Below, piece after piece: positions 6,500-13,881 of a DNA stretch of 13,881 nt (position 1 is the first letter of the stretch; each line of letters starts with the position of its first letter). Made by a program: the position numbers and the translations under genes. Origin of the DNA: Rhodospirillales bacterium (GTDB taxonomy: Bacteria; Pseudomonadota; Alphaproteobacteria; Acetobacterales; Acetobacteraceae); contig CAHJXG010000514.1 in NCBI GenBank assembly GCA_903644035.1, positions 1 through 13,881 of the forward strand, in the 5' to 3' direction. The notes beneath the pieces were generated by a model. The model worked only from the letters and a program-made list of their open reading frames with translations. It made no database searches and was not told where the DNA came from.

Positions 6500-7159
6500 T
6501 CAGGCCCGGCGCAGCAGGAACAGCGCCTGCTCGCCGAACAGGTTGGCGAGGCCGGGGAAGCGGCGCCAGGGTGCCTGCCGGCCCTCGTCGTCCACGGCGA
6601 GCCAGCGTTCGACGGCGTACCCCTCCTGCGCGCACAGCGCGAAGAAGTCGCGGATGGTGCAGGGATGGATGTTCGGCGTCTCGTACCAGGGCCGGTCCCA
6701 GGTCGGCGTCATCGGCATGCGGCCGGAGCGCACAAGCTGCCAGCGCACCTGCCAATGGCCGAAGTTCGGGAAGCTGACGAGCGCGCGGGTGCCGATGCGC
6801 AGCATCTGGCGCAGCACCTCCTGCGGACGCTCCACCGCCTGGAGCGTGCGGGACAGCACGACATAGTCGAACAGGCCGTCCGGGTAGTGGGCGAGGTCGG
6901 TGTCGGCGTCGCCGTGCATGACGGGCAGGCCGTGCGCCACGGCGCGGGTGACCTCGGCCATGTCGATCTCGATGCCGCGCGCGTCGCAGCCGCGGGTGCG
7001 GAACAGGTGCTCGATCAGCGTGCCGTCGCCGCTGCCGATGTCGAGCACGCGGGAGGCGGGCGCGATCATCTCCGACATCAAGCGAAGGTCGAACCGCACC
7101 TTGGGGCGGCCGGGCCGTTCGGTGGGTCCCAGGTTAGAAGGCGGTGGGTGAGGGCTCAC
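6500..7159 (-). CDS. metW: Methionine biosynthesis protein MetW (methyltransferase fold)
   Basis: Encodes 219 residues with a class I SAM-dependent methyltransferase fold. Motif I is [17 protein letters not shown] at 36-52, the acidic strand-2 motif is GIEID at 62-66, and [16 protein letters not shown] follows, typical of MetW. The conserved [14 protein letters not shown] and the [10 protein letters not shown] segment confirm it. The start is GTG, overlapping the metX stop by 4 bp (GTGA), so the two are translationally coupled. MetW partners MetX in making acylated homoserine for methionine synthesis in proteobacteria that use metX-metW pairs; its methyl acceptor, if any, is not established to my knowledge. 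A later Met at residue 28 is possible but would lose the coupling. Confidence 0.95.
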   Translation of the reverse strand: MSPHPPPSNLGPTERPGRPKVRFDLRLMSEMIAPASRVLDIGSGDGTLIEHLFRTRGCDARGIEIDMAEVTRAVAHGLPVMHGDADTDLAHYPDGLFDYVVLSRTLQAVERPQEVLRQMLRIGTRALVSFPNFGHWQVRWQLVRSGRMPMTPTWDRPWYETPNIHPCTIRDFFALCAQEGYAVERWLAVDDEGRQAPWRRFPGLANLFGEQALFLLRRA

Positions 7160-8304
7160 AGCCGGGCGTGCTCGGCGCAGCCGGACAGGAAACCGGACAG
7201 GGTGCGGTGGAAGTCCGGCTCGTCCAGCAGGAAGGCGTCGTGTCCCTTGTCGCTGGCGATTTCGACGAAGCTGACGTTGGCGCCGGCGCGGTTCAGCGCG
7301 CGGGCGATGGCGCGGGACTGGGCGGTGGGGAACAGCCAGTCGCTGTCGAAGCTGACGATGCAGAACCGGGTGGCGGTGCCGCGGAAGGCCCGGGCGAGGT
7401 CGCCGTCATGGTCGGCCGCAAGGTCGAAGTAGTCCATGGCGCGGGTGATCGTCAGGTAGCTGTTGGCGTCGAAGCGGTTGACGAAGGTGCTGCCCTGGTG
7501 ACGCAGGTAGCTCTCGACCTCGAACATGTCGCCGAACAGGGAGGTCGCGCCGGCGGCGGGGATCTGCTGGCGGCGGCCGAACTTGCGGGTCAGCGCCTGC
7601 TCGCTGAGGTAGGTGATGTGTGCGGCCATGCGCGCCACCGCGAGGCCGCGGGCAGGGATCGTCCCGTGGCGCCAATACTCGCCGCCGGCCCAATCCGGGT
7701 CGGCGAAGATGGCCTGGCGCCCGACCTCATGGAAGGCGATGTTCTGCGCGGAGTGGAAGGCGGCGGTGGCGACCGGGACGGCGGCGAACACCCGGTCGGG
7801 GAAGGTCGCGGCCCATTCGAGCACCTGCATCCCGCCCATCGACCCTCCCAACGCCGCGAACAGGCGGGAGATGCCCAGGCGGTCGATCAGCAGACTCTGG
7901 ACGCGCACCATGTCCCGGACGGTGATGGGAGGGAAATCCGTCCCCCAGGGCGGCGCGTCAGGTCCGTCGTCGCGCGGGCTGCGCGGCCCGGTGCTGCCCA
8001 TGCAGCCGCCCAGCACGTTGGCGCAGATGACGAAGAAGCGGTCGGTGTCCACGGGACGGCCCGGCCCCACGACCTGGCTCCACCAGCCGGGCTTGCCGGT
8101 TCCGGGATGCGGCTCCGCCACGTATTGATCCCCGGTCAGCGCGTGACAGACGAGGATGGCGTTTGACCGGGCGGCGTTCAGCGTGCCGTAGGTGCGGTAG
8201 GCGATGGTGACGGAGGGAAGCGCCGCGCCGCATTCGAGCATGAAGCGGCCATCGAACGTCGCGGATTGATGGGTGTCGCGGGACGGGAGGTCCAGATGAT
8301 CCAT
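7156..8304 (-). CDS. metX: Homoserine O-acyltransferase MetX
   Basis: Encodes 382 residues of the alpha/beta-hydrolase MetX family, which transfers an acetyl (or in some members succinyl) group from CoA to homoserine, the first committed step to methionine. The catalytic triad is visible: Ser155 in LGGSMGGMQ, Asp322 in DSDWLFP and His355 in [19 protein letters not shown], the oxyanion/substrate-side signature, is also present. ATG 8304 ([14 protein letters not shown]) was chosen because family similarity starts there, although its ribosome-binding site is weak. An in-frame ATG at 8394 has a better GGAAG and would add 30 residues; an open frame runs to 8502. It is coupled to metW by GTGA and divergent from the aromatic operon. 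Acetyl versus succinyl preference cannot be settled by eye. Confidence 0.93.
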   Translation of the reverse strand: MDHLDLPSRDTHQSATFDGRFMLECGAALPSVTIAYRTYGTLNAARSNAILVCHALTGDQYVAEPHPGTGKPGWWSQVVGPGRPVDTDRFFVICANVLGGCMGSTGPRSPRDDGPDAPPWGTDFPPITVRDMVRVQSLLIDRLGISRLFAALGGSMGGMQVLEWAATFPDRVFAAVPVATAAFHSAQNIAFHEVGRQAIFADPDWAGGEYWRHGTIPARGLAVARMAAHITYLSEQALTRKFGRRQQIPAAGATSLFGDMFEVESYLRHQGSTFVNRFDANSYLTITRAMDYFDLAADHDGDLARAFRGTATRFCIVSFDSDWLFPTAQSRAIARALNRAGANVSFVEIASDKGHDAFLLDEPDFHRTLSGFLSGCAEHARL

Positions 8305-8309
8305 GATCC

Positions 8310-8360
8310 CGTTTGCATAGGCCGCGTGGCCCCGCCGGGCAACAGCGCCGTGTGCAAACG
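8310..8360 (-). promoter_or_regulatory. Inverted repeat CGTTTGCA/TGCAAACG in the metX leader
   Basis: CGTTTGCA (8310-8317) and TGCAAACG (8353-8360) are perfect 8-bp arms separated by 35 nt. Inside, on the minus strand, two short GC hairpins (GCCC-GGCG-GGGC and GGCC-ACGC-GGCC) can form. The structure ends 5 nt before the chosen metX ATG, so in mRNA it could mask initiation, or as DNA it could be a two-site operator. It does not match the SAM-II riboswitch pattern as I remember it. If metX starts at 8394 this stretch is coding. Confidence 0.35.
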
Positions 8361-8371
8361 TGCCCCCGCCC

Positions 8372-8399
8372 TTGCCACGGATGGGCCGCAGCATGTAAC
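8372..8399 (+). promoter_or_regulatory. Possible sigma-70-like promoter of the aromatic amino acid operon
   Basis: TTGCCA (8372-8377) and TGTAAC (8394-8399) are separated by 16 nt, giving 5/6 and 4/6 matches to the consensus. Transcription would start at about 8406, some 40 nt ahead of the chorismate mutase ATG and before its GGGAG at 8427-8431. It lies in the 140-bp divergent spacer with metX. Confidence 0.35.
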
Positions 8400-8444
8400 G
8401 CTTCCGCCATTTGCCTTTCTCTCCCAGGGAGACCAGCGACTGCG

Positions 8445-9326
8445 ATGCCCAGTCCGTCCCAAGCCTTGCCACCCGCGCCGGCCACCGCGCCCGACCTGGC
8501 ATCGCTGCGGGCCGAGCTGGACCGGCTGGACGACGCGCTCCACGACACGCTGATGCGGCGGGGAGAGGTGGTGGAGCAGGTTGCGGCCCTGCGGGTGAAG
8601 GGTCCCGTGCCGCTGCGCCCAGGGCGGGAGGCAGCCATCATCCGGCGCTTGCTGGCCCGGCATACTGGCGGGTTGCCGGCGTTCGGCATCGTGCGGATCT
8701 GGCGGGAGCTGCTGGGGGCCACGACGGCGCAGCAACATCCTCTGGTGGTGAGCGTGTGCGAGGCCGGGGGCGATCCGGCCTACCTGGCCCTCGCACGGGA
8801 GCATTTCGGCGCGCTGACCCCCGTGCACGGCTTCCGCAACCCGGTCCAGGCGATCCAGGAGGTGAGCGCCGGGCTTGCTACCGCCGCCGTGCTGCCGATG
8901 GCCACGAGGGACGAGGGGCCGTCCGAGGCATGGTGGCCTGCGCTGCTGCGCCGGGACGGTCCGCGGCTGCACATCGTCGCTCGACTGCCGTTCTGGTCAC
9001 CGCGTCCGGAGGGCACGCCAGTGGTGCAGGGGCTGGTGGTCAGCGCCGCCGCCCCGGACCCCAGCGGCCAGGACCGCTCGTTCCTGGGTCTGGAGCTGGC
9101 GCCCCAGGTCAACGGCGCGCGACTGGTTGCCGTCATGGCTGCTGCCGGCTTCCGTGCCGGGGCCGTGATCATGCGGCGAGAGGGCGGTGCCGCAGCCTCA
9201 TGCGCGCTGGTGGAGGTTGACGGGTTCGTGGCCGACGACGACCCGCGGCTGCCGGTGTTGCGGGCGGGGTGTGACCAGGTCACGGTGCTGGGCGCCTATG
9301 CCGTGCCGGTGGGCGGAGAGGCTTGA
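8445..9326 (+). CDS. AroQ-type chorismate mutase fused to degenerate prephenate-dehydratase-like and ACT-like regions
   Basis: Encodes 293 residues. Residues 17-97 form an AroQ helical mutase domain ([22 protein letters not shown], then [10 protein letters not shown], ending TTAQQ). R22, R39, R61-E62 and Q97 fall near the E. coli active-site positions by eye; R50 replaces the usual Lys. Residues 99-217 resemble the prephenate dehydratase region in layout, including [11 protein letters not shown] (compare DKTSLLFSL), but the catalytic TRF motif is absent (VVQGLVV instead). Residues 218-288 look like the ACT end of PheA, finishing [10 protein letters not shown] (compare LGSYP). So it is laid out like a P-protein but probably only isomerises chorismate to prephenate, perhaps with allosteric control. 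ATG 8445 has GGGAG 13 nt upstream; the stop shares its A with the hisC ATG. Confidence 0.85.
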   Translation: MPSPSQALPPAPATAPDLASLRAELDRLDDALHDTLMRRGEVVEQVAALRVKGPVPLRPGREAAIIRRLLARHTGGLPAFGIVRIWRELLGATTAQQHPLVVSVCEAGGDPAYLALAREHFGALTPVHGFRNPVQAIQEVSAGLATAAVLPMATRDEGPSEAWWPALLRRDGPRLHIVARLPFWSPRPEGTPVVQGLVVSAAAPDPSGQDRSFLGLELAPQVNGARLVAVMAAAGFRAGAVIMRREGGAAASCALVEVDGFVADDDPRLPVLRAGCDQVTVLGAYAVPVGGEA

Positions 9327-10414
9327 TGGGACCGCAGCCGCGTGAGGGGATCCTCGGCATCGCACCGTATGTCGGCGGCGAGAGCAAGGCGGTCGGGCAG
9401 AACCGGACGATCAATCTTTCCTTCAACGAGGGCGCGTTCGGCGTGCCGCCGGGCGCCCGCGCGGCCTATGCTGCCGTGGCAGGGGAACTGCACCGTTATC
9501 CTGACGGCGGTGCGCGGGAGTTGCGCCGTGCCATCGGTGCGCGGTTCGGCCTCGATCCCGTACAGATCGTCTGCGGTGCGGGATCGGACGACCTGATCTA
9601 CCAGCTTTGCCTGGCTTACGGCGGCCCGGGCACCGAGCTGGTCATGAGCCGCCATGGGTTCAGCGTTTACGAGATCGCGGGAATCTATGCCGGCTGCCGG
9701 GTCATCAAGACGCCGGAGCGGCAGTTGACCGCCGACGTGGACGCGATGCTGGCGGCGGTGTCCCCGGCCACGCGGCTGGTGTTCCTGGCCAATCCGAACA
9801 ACCCGACCGGCAGCATGTTGCCGCAGCGGGAGGTCGAGCGGCTGCGGGCCGGGCTGCCGCCCGATGTGCTACTGGTGCTGGACGCCGCCTATGCCGAATA
9901 CGTGGACCGGCCCGATTTCGACGCGGGGACGCAGCTGGTGGATGCGGGCGACAACACGGTCATGACGCGCACCTTCAGCAAGATCTTCGGTCTGGGCGGC
10001 GTGCGCCTGGGCTGGTGCTACGCGCCGCCCGGGATCGTCGATGTGCTGAACCGCGTGCGCGGCCCGTTCAACGTGAGCCTCGCGGCCCAGGCGGCGGGGA
10101 TCGCGGCCTTGGCCGAACCCGGCTGGATCGAGGCTGGGCGCGCGCACAACACGCACCACCGTGGCTGGCTCGCGGCGGAGCTGGAGCGTTCGGGGATCCG
10201 GGTCTGGCCGAGCGAGGGCAATTTCATCCTGGCCGACTTCGGCACGATCGAGCAGGCCGGCGCCGCGCACGGCGCGATGGCGGCGCGTGGGGTGATCGTG
10301 CGGATGATGGCGGGGTATGGCCTGCCGCATTGCCTCCGCATCACGATCGGCACGGCCGAGGAGTGCGCCATGGTCGCCGACATCCTATCGGCGTTCATGT
10401 CGGCCCATGCCTGA
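9326..10414 (+). CDS. hisC: Histidinol-phosphate/aromatic aminotransferase HisC
   Basis: Encodes 362 residues, a fold-type I PLP aminotransferase of the HisC family. Visible landmarks are [12 protein letters not shown] at 31-42, [15 protein letters not shown] at 56-70, [11 protein letters not shown] at 85-94, NPNNPTG at 156-162, DAAYAEY at 186-192, and [17 protein letters not shown] at 214-230 with PLP-binding Lys219 and phosphate-binding Arg227. The chosen ATG overlaps the previous stop (TGATG) and has GGAGAGG ahead; a TTG one codon earlier is possible. Placement between chorismate mutase and tyrA suggests it transaminates prephenate or aromatic keto acids as well as, or instead of, imidazole-acetol phosphate. 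That is inferred from context; HisC enzymes in such operons are often dual-function. Confidence 0.93.
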   Translation: MGPQPREGILGIAPYVGGESKAVGQNRTINLSFNEGAFGVPPGARAAYAAVAGELHRYPDGGARELRRAIGARFGLDPVQIVCGAGSDDLIYQLCLAYGGPGTELVMSRHGFSVYEIAGIYAGCRVIKTPERQLTADVDAMLAAVSPATRLVFLANPNNPTGSMLPQREVERLRAGLPPDVLLVLDAAYAEYVDRPDFDAGTQLVDAGDNTVMTRTFSKIFGLGGVRLGWCYAPPGIVDVLNRVRGPFNVSLAAQAAGIAALAEPGWIEAGRAHNTHHRGWLAAELERSGIRVWPSEGNFILADFGTIEQAGAAHGAMAARGVIVRMMAGYGLPHCLRITIGTAEECAMVADILSAFMSAHA

Positions 10415-11318
10415 GCGCGACCCGGTGTTCCGGCGCCTGACGCTGATCGGCGCGGGCCTGCTTGGCAGCTCCGTTGCCCGCGTGGCGCGGGAGCGCCGGG
10501 ACCTGGCGGCGGAGGTTGTGGTGACCGACCGGAGCGTCGCGGTGCTGGACCGGGTTGCGGCCTTGGGTTTCGCCGATCAGATCGAGCCGGATGCGGGGCG
10601 CGCGGTTGCCGGCGCGGATTGCGTGATGCTGTGCGCGCCGGTGGGCGCCTATGCCGCCATCGCCGCCGCCATCGCGCCGCATCTGGCGCCAGGCGCCATC
10701 GTCACCGACGTGGGAAGCACGAAGGTCTCGGTGATCCGCGACGTCGGGCCGTTGCTGCCGCCGGACGTGCATTTCGTGCCGGCCCACCCCTTGGCAGGGA
10801 CCGAGTACTCGGGGCCGGACGCGGGGTTCAGCACGCTGTTCGAAGGCCGTTGGTGCCTGCTGACGCCGCAGGATGGAACCAGTGCCGTGGCGACGGAGCG
10901 GATGGCCGATTTCTGGCGGCGTGCCGGAAGCATGGTCGAGGCGATGGACCCGGTGCATCATGACCGTGTGATGGCGATGGTCAGCCATCTGCCGCATCTG
11001 ATCGCCTTCACCATCTGCGGCACTGCCGACGACCTGGCGACCGAGGGCGAAGGCGCGGCGGCCACCCGGCCGGAGGTGTTGAAGTTCGCGGCCTCCGGAT
11101 TTCGCGACTTCACCCGCATCGCGGCGAGCGACCCGGTGATGTGGCGGGACGTGTTCCTGAACAACCGGGAGGCTTTGCTTGAGATGCTGGCGCGGTTCAC
11201 CGAAGACGCGCAGGCAATGGCCCGGGCGGTTCGATGGGGCGACGCATCCTACATCGAGGATCGCATCGGCCGTGGGCGCAAGATCCGCCAGGGGTTGATC
11301 GAGGCGAAGCAGGCGTGA
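10407..11318 (+). CDS. tyrA: Prephenate/arogenate dehydrogenase TyrA
   Basis: Encodes 303 residues. The NAD(P)-binding Rossmann motif is [15 protein letters not shown] at 11-25. It is followed by TDVGSTK at 100-106, the catalytic [10 protein letters not shown] at 127-136 and SHLPHLIAF at 193-201, all TyrA signatures. There is no C-terminal ACT domain and no mutase domain, so feedback control may reside elsewhere. The enzyme oxidatively decarboxylates prephenate or arogenate towards tyrosine; the substrate preference is not visible. ATG 10407 overlaps the hisC end by 8 bp; no strong ribosome-binding site is seen, consistent with coupled translation. The stop overlaps the next GTG. Confidence 0.95.
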   Translation: MPERDPVFRRLTLIGAGLLGSSVARVARERRDLAAEVVVTDRSVAVLDRVAALGFADQIEPDAGRAVAGADCVMLCAPVGAYAAIAAAIAPHLAPGAIVTDVGSTKVSVIRDVGPLLPPDVHFVPAHPLAGTEYSGPDAGFSTLFEGRWCLLTPQDGTSAVATERMADFWRRAGSMVEAMDPVHHDRVMAMVSHLPHLIAFTICGTADDLATEGEGAAATRPEVLKFAASGFRDFTRIAASDPVMWRDVFLNNREALLEMLARFTEDAQAMARAVRWGDASYIEDRIGRGRKIRQGLIEAKQA

Positions 11319-11926
11319 CCGCGGAGTTGCAGGCGCTCTGGGACTGGCGCCGCCGCGTGACCGAGCTTTATGCGGATGTCCGAGCGGAGCAGGATACGCA
11401 ACGCGCCTGGCAGCACTGGCGCTCCGTGCGCGACGCGATGTTCCGGGACCACCCACAAAGCCCAATCGAGCCAGGGCGTGGGTTCACGGGTCTGGACTTC
11501 TTCCCGTATGACCACGCCCTGGTGTTTCACGTGAAACTTCTGCCGATTGCGAATGCCCCTGTGGAGACGCTCCAAGCCGGCTCGGACGGTGCGATTCACA
11601 TGCAGCCGTTCGCGTGCAGCCAGGGCCTGCAGGCGACGCTGGGCGGCGAACTCACGCTCTACTGGCTGGCGGGCTATGGCGGCGGGGTGTTCCTGCCCTT
11701 CGCGGATGCGACCAGCGGCCGAGACACCTATGGCGCCGGACGCTACCTGCTCGACACCATCAAAGGTGCCGATCTGGGCAGCACAGCTGACGGCATGACG
11801 GTGCTGGACTTCAACTTTGCCTACAACCCGTCTTGCGCTTACTCGCCGCGCTACGTGTGCCCGTTGGCGCCGCCAGCCAACCGGTTGCCAGGGGCCGTCA
11901 GGGCCGGGGAACGTGCTCCGGCGTGA
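11315..11926 (+). CDS. DUF1684 family protein
   Basis: Encodes 203 residues recognised as DUF1684 by its conserved pattern: FTGLDFFPYD at 57-66, LPFADATSGRDTYGAGRYL at 127-145, LDFNFAYNPSCAYSPRYVCPLAPPANRLP at 164-192 and AGERAP at the end. I know of no established function. No signal peptide or membrane segment is seen. C174 and C182 lie in the most conserved block and, with nearby Asn/Tyr/Asp residues, could form a site. The start is GTG in a 4-bp GTGA overlap with the tyrA stop, so it is the fourth coupled gene of the aromatic operon. An upstream in-frame extension inside tyrA has no support. The 3' end overlaps the convergent MATE gene by 29 bp. Confidence 0.88.
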   Translation: MTAELQALWDWRRRVTELYADVRAEQDTQRAWQHWRSVRDAMFRDHPQSPIEPGRGFTGLDFFPYDHALVFHVKLLPIANAPVETLQAGSDGAIHMQPFACSQGLQATLGGELTLYWLAGYGGGVFLPFADATSGRDTYGAGRYLLDTIKGADLGSTADGMTVLDFNFAYNPSCAYSPRYVCPLAPPANRLPGAVRAGERAPA

Positions 11927-13262
11927 GGCGGGTGCGCCGCAGGAAACGGCACGTCAACAGGATCGCGACCACCATCAGGCTTGCGGCGAGGCCCCACCAA
12001 GCGCCCGCTGCACCCCAACCGGCGCGCATCGTCAGGAGCCAGGCGGTGGGAAACCCAATTCCCCAGTAGCCGGCCGTCGCAAGCAGGAACGGCACCCTTG
12101 TGTCGCCCAACCCGCGCAACGCGCCGCTGGCAACGGCCTGCACGCCATCCGCGACCTGAAACACGACTGCGACCTGGATCAGGTTGATCGCGATGGCGAA
12201 CGTCTCGGCATTGCCCGGCAGCGTCGGGTCGAGATACAGGCCGATCGCGACATGCGGCGCCGCGAGCAGTAGCAGCGCCGCCACGCCCTCAAACGTGGCG
12301 CCCAGGCCAATTGCCACCAGGCCGGCCCGGCGCGCGCCCGAGGCATCGCCCGCGCCCACCCGGTGGCCCACCCGAACGTTCGCCGCCTGCGCGATGGCGA
12401 GCGGCACCATGAACGAGATGGACACGATGTTGAGCGCCACCTGCTGCGCCGCCAGCGGCACCGAACCCAACCATCCAATCAGCACCGCAACGGCGAGAAA
12501 CAACCCCGTCTCAACGGCAAAGGTGGCGCCGACGGGGACGCCGAGCCGCAGCATGGTGCCGAGCAGGACCATACGAGGGCGGCGCCAAGCCACGAAACGC
12601 CGCAAGGCCCGGCGGCCGTGCAGCAAGGCCATCAAGGCGCCTGCCTCCGCCGTGAACGACAAGGCCGTTGCCAGCGCCGGACCGCGCAGGCCCAGGGCGG
12701 GCAAGCCCCAGACGCCACGGACCAATCCATAGCAGAGCGCTCCGTTCAGCAGAGCCGTCGCCAGCGAGATCCATAGGATCATTCCGCCCTGGCCGATGGC
12801 TGGCAAGAAGGCGCGCATGAGGCCCACGCCCAGCAACGCGCCGGGCGTGGCCCAACGCAGAACATCCATGAACCGGCCGACGTCGCGCGCCAGTGCCGGA
12901 GGCTCGCCCACGGCTAGCAGCAAAGGTTCCGCTGCGCTCAACAGGGCGAACGCCGGGATGAGGAGGAGGACGGCCAGAAGCATGCCGGTCCAATACAGGC
13001 GCGGCACGTCGGCCTCGCGGCCTGCGCCGCGTGCCTGCGACACCAGGACAGCAAGCGCCGCCAGCACGCCCTGCAGCACGACGCATACCGTGATGAACAG
13101 GCTCGCGCCAAGACCGCCTGCCGCGAGGGCCTCGCCTCCCAGGCTGCCCAGGAGCACCGTGTCGGTGACACCCATCGCCATCTGCGCCAGTTGCGCGATC
13201 GCCAGCGGGCCGGCCAATCGCATCGTTGCCTTCGCGTGACGGACAACGGTGTCGGCGCGCAT
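11898..13262 (-). CDS. MATE-family multidrug/toxin exporter
   Basis: Encodes about 454 residues, a usual MATE length, highly hydrophobic with about 12 membrane segments. The first contains LAGPLAIAQLAQMAMGVTDTVLLG, the standard MATE opening with a helix-1 Asp. The second half repeats the pattern (GVPVGATFAVETGLFLAVAVLIG, then NIVSISFMVPLAIAQAANVRVGHRVGAG), and VFQVADGVQAVASGALRGLGDTRVPF is a NorM-type signature. Such proteins export cationic or other compounds by Na+ or H+ antiport. The ATG at 13262 gives a family-like N-terminus but has no clear ribosome-binding site. An in-frame TTG at 13289 has AAGGA 9 nt upstream and would add nine residues. It is downstream of, and co-oriented with, the DUF427 gene. 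Substrate unknown. Confidence 0.92.
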   Translation of the reverse strand: MRADTVVRHAKATMRLAGPLAIAQLAQMAMGVTDTVLLGSLGGEALAAGGLGASLFITVCVVLQGVLAALAVLVSQARGAGREADVPRLYWTGMLLAVLLLIPAFALLSAAEPLLLAVGEPPALARDVGRFMDVLRWATPGALLGVGLMRAFLPAIGQGGMILWISLATALLNGALCYGLVRGVWGLPALGLRGPALATALSFTAEAGALMALLHGRRALRRFVAWRRPRMVLLGTMLRLGVPVGATFAVETGLFLAVAVLIGWLGSVPLAAQQVALNIVSISFMVPLAIAQAANVRVGHRVGAGDASGARRAGLVAIGLGATFEGVAALLLLAAPHVAIGLYLDPTLPGNAETFAIAINLIQVAVVFQVADGVQAVASGALRGLGDTRVPFLLATAGYWGIGFPTAWLLTMRAGWGAAGAWWGLAASLMVVAILLTCRFLRRTRLTPEHVPRP

Positions 13263-13352
13263 GGGACGCAGGCGGCCAGTGCCGTCCAAATCACATCATC
13301 CTTGAGACGGTCGGCCCCGTGCAGGGCCTTTTATGGGGGGAACGCCAAGTCT

Positions 13353-13826
13353 CTACCAGAATTGCGTCCCTGGTCCACCTTTGAACGGACCGACCAACTC
13401 TGACGTGATCCAGCCGCCGTAGAAGCCGCCCTCCTGCGGCGTCACCCGCTCCTCATCGACGAAGCATGCGTCCATGGCGCCGGCATAGACAGCCACATGG
13501 CCCCGGATCGGCAGGAAGCCGGGCGTCGGGTCCGGGTAGCCCCACGCGGCGTCGGCGGCAACGCGGCCATTGGCCTGGATGTCGTAGTAATGCGCGGACC
13601 CCTTCCACTCACAGAAGCTGGTCCGGACGGTCCCCACCAGCGTGCCTGGCGCGAATGCGCTGGCCGGCAGGTAGAACCCTGGAGGATGATAGGTCTCCAG
13701 CACACGCCACGCCGCGGTCGTGTCGAGGATGGTCTGGCCGGCGAATACAATTCGCACCCGGCGCTGCGCCGGCTCCAGCCGCGGCGGACGCGGGTAGCCG
13801 GCGACATTCTCTTGGGCATGATGCAA
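13353..13826 (-). CDS. DUF427 family protein, 5' end uncertain
   Basis: At least 157 residues with the DUF427 pattern: YPRPPRLEPAQRRVRIVFAG, then RVLETYHPPGFYLP, SFCEWKGSAHYYDI, AWGYPDPTPGFLPIRGHVAVY, MDACFVDEE, and the characteristic end GGFYGGWITSELVGPFKGGPGTQFW. These are small single-domain proteins of unknown function. The first possible initiator here is a TTG at 13826, but the frame stays open to the window edge and the upstream codons (PRPLQARQPLHH) resemble the start of family members. The true start may therefore lie beyond 13881. The gene ends 90 bp before the MATE ATG, in the same direction. I see no catalytic motif I can name. Confidence 0.85.
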   Translation of the reverse strand: MHHAQENVAGYPRPPRLEPAQRRVRIVFAGQTILDTTAAWRVLETYHPPGFYLPASAFAPGTLVGTVRTSFCEWKGSAHYYDIQANGRVAADAAWGYPDPTPGFLPIRGHVAVYAGAMDACFVDEERVTPQEGGFYGGWITSELVGPFKGGPGTQFW

Positions 13827-13881
13827 CGGCTGTCTCGCTTGCAGTGGACGCGGGATATCGCGTCGAGGCCCGCCGTTGCTA

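Noticed and set aside
7144..8166. 340-residue plus-strand open frame opposite metX
   Set aside because: Shadow of metX, without motifs or a convincing initiation site.
8305..8444. SAM-II riboswitch ahead of metX
   Set aside because: Often present before alphaproteobacterial metX, but I could not find its pseudoknot pattern in either strand of this spacer.
13313..13332. Hairpin GGCCC-CGTGCA-GGGCC followed by TTTT on the plus strand
   Set aside because: It has terminator shape, but no plus-strand gene ends here. On the minus strand, where DUF427 and MATE are read, no T-run follows the stem.

Overview
The window looks like chromosomal DNA of a very GC-rich alphaproteobacterium, most likely of the Rhodospirillales/Acetobacteraceae type (Roseomonas-like). 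This is an inference from base composition, the Aap-type amino acid transporter, the metX-metW pair, and a chorismate mutase-hisC-tyrA cluster. Genes are densely packed, with many 1-8 bp start/stop overlaps. I see no mobile element, CRISPR array, tRNA or rRNA.

Layout. (1) Positions 1-2594, minus strand: the start of a general L-amino acid ABC transporter operon, aapJ (binding protein), aapQ (permease) and the first 42 codons of aapM. A strong intrinsic-terminator hairpin lies between aapJ and aapQ. (2) Positions 2718-5640, minus strand: a compact four-gene unit. In transcription order it encodes an OsmC-fold protein, an acyl-CoA dehydrogenase-fold flavoprotein without the usual catalytic Glu, an adrenodoxin-type [2Fe-2S] ferredoxin and a two-domain sulfurtransferase. 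(3) Positions 5641-6463: a divergent TetR-family regulator. A perfect 14-bp palindrome, ACAGACCGGTCTGT, lies between it and the OsmC gene and is the obvious candidate operator. (4) Positions 6500-8304, minus strand: metX-metW, the acylation step of methionine synthesis, with a 4-bp GTGA overlap. (5) Positions 8445-11926, plus strand: an aromatic amino acid operon of four overlapping genes. They encode a chorismate mutase fused to degenerate prephenate-dehydratase-like and ACT-like regions, HisC, TyrA and a DUF1684 protein. (6) Positions 11898-13826, minus strand: a MATE-family exporter and a DUF427 protein whose 5' end is uncertain.

How the genes may work together. The aromatic operon gives chorismate to prephenate (mutase), prephenate oxidation (TyrA) and transamination (HisC, which may also serve histidine synthesis). 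The divergent metX-metW pair makes activated homoserine. The four-gene unit under the TetR regulator is the least explained part. Its content (thiol-reactive OsmC fold, flavin monooxygenase-like protein, electron-carrying ferredoxin, sulfurtransferase) suggests oxidative processing of a sulfur compound or electrophile. It is the best candidate here for an undescribed system. Its substrate cannot be read from the sequence, and no flavin or ferredoxin reductase gene is present in the window.
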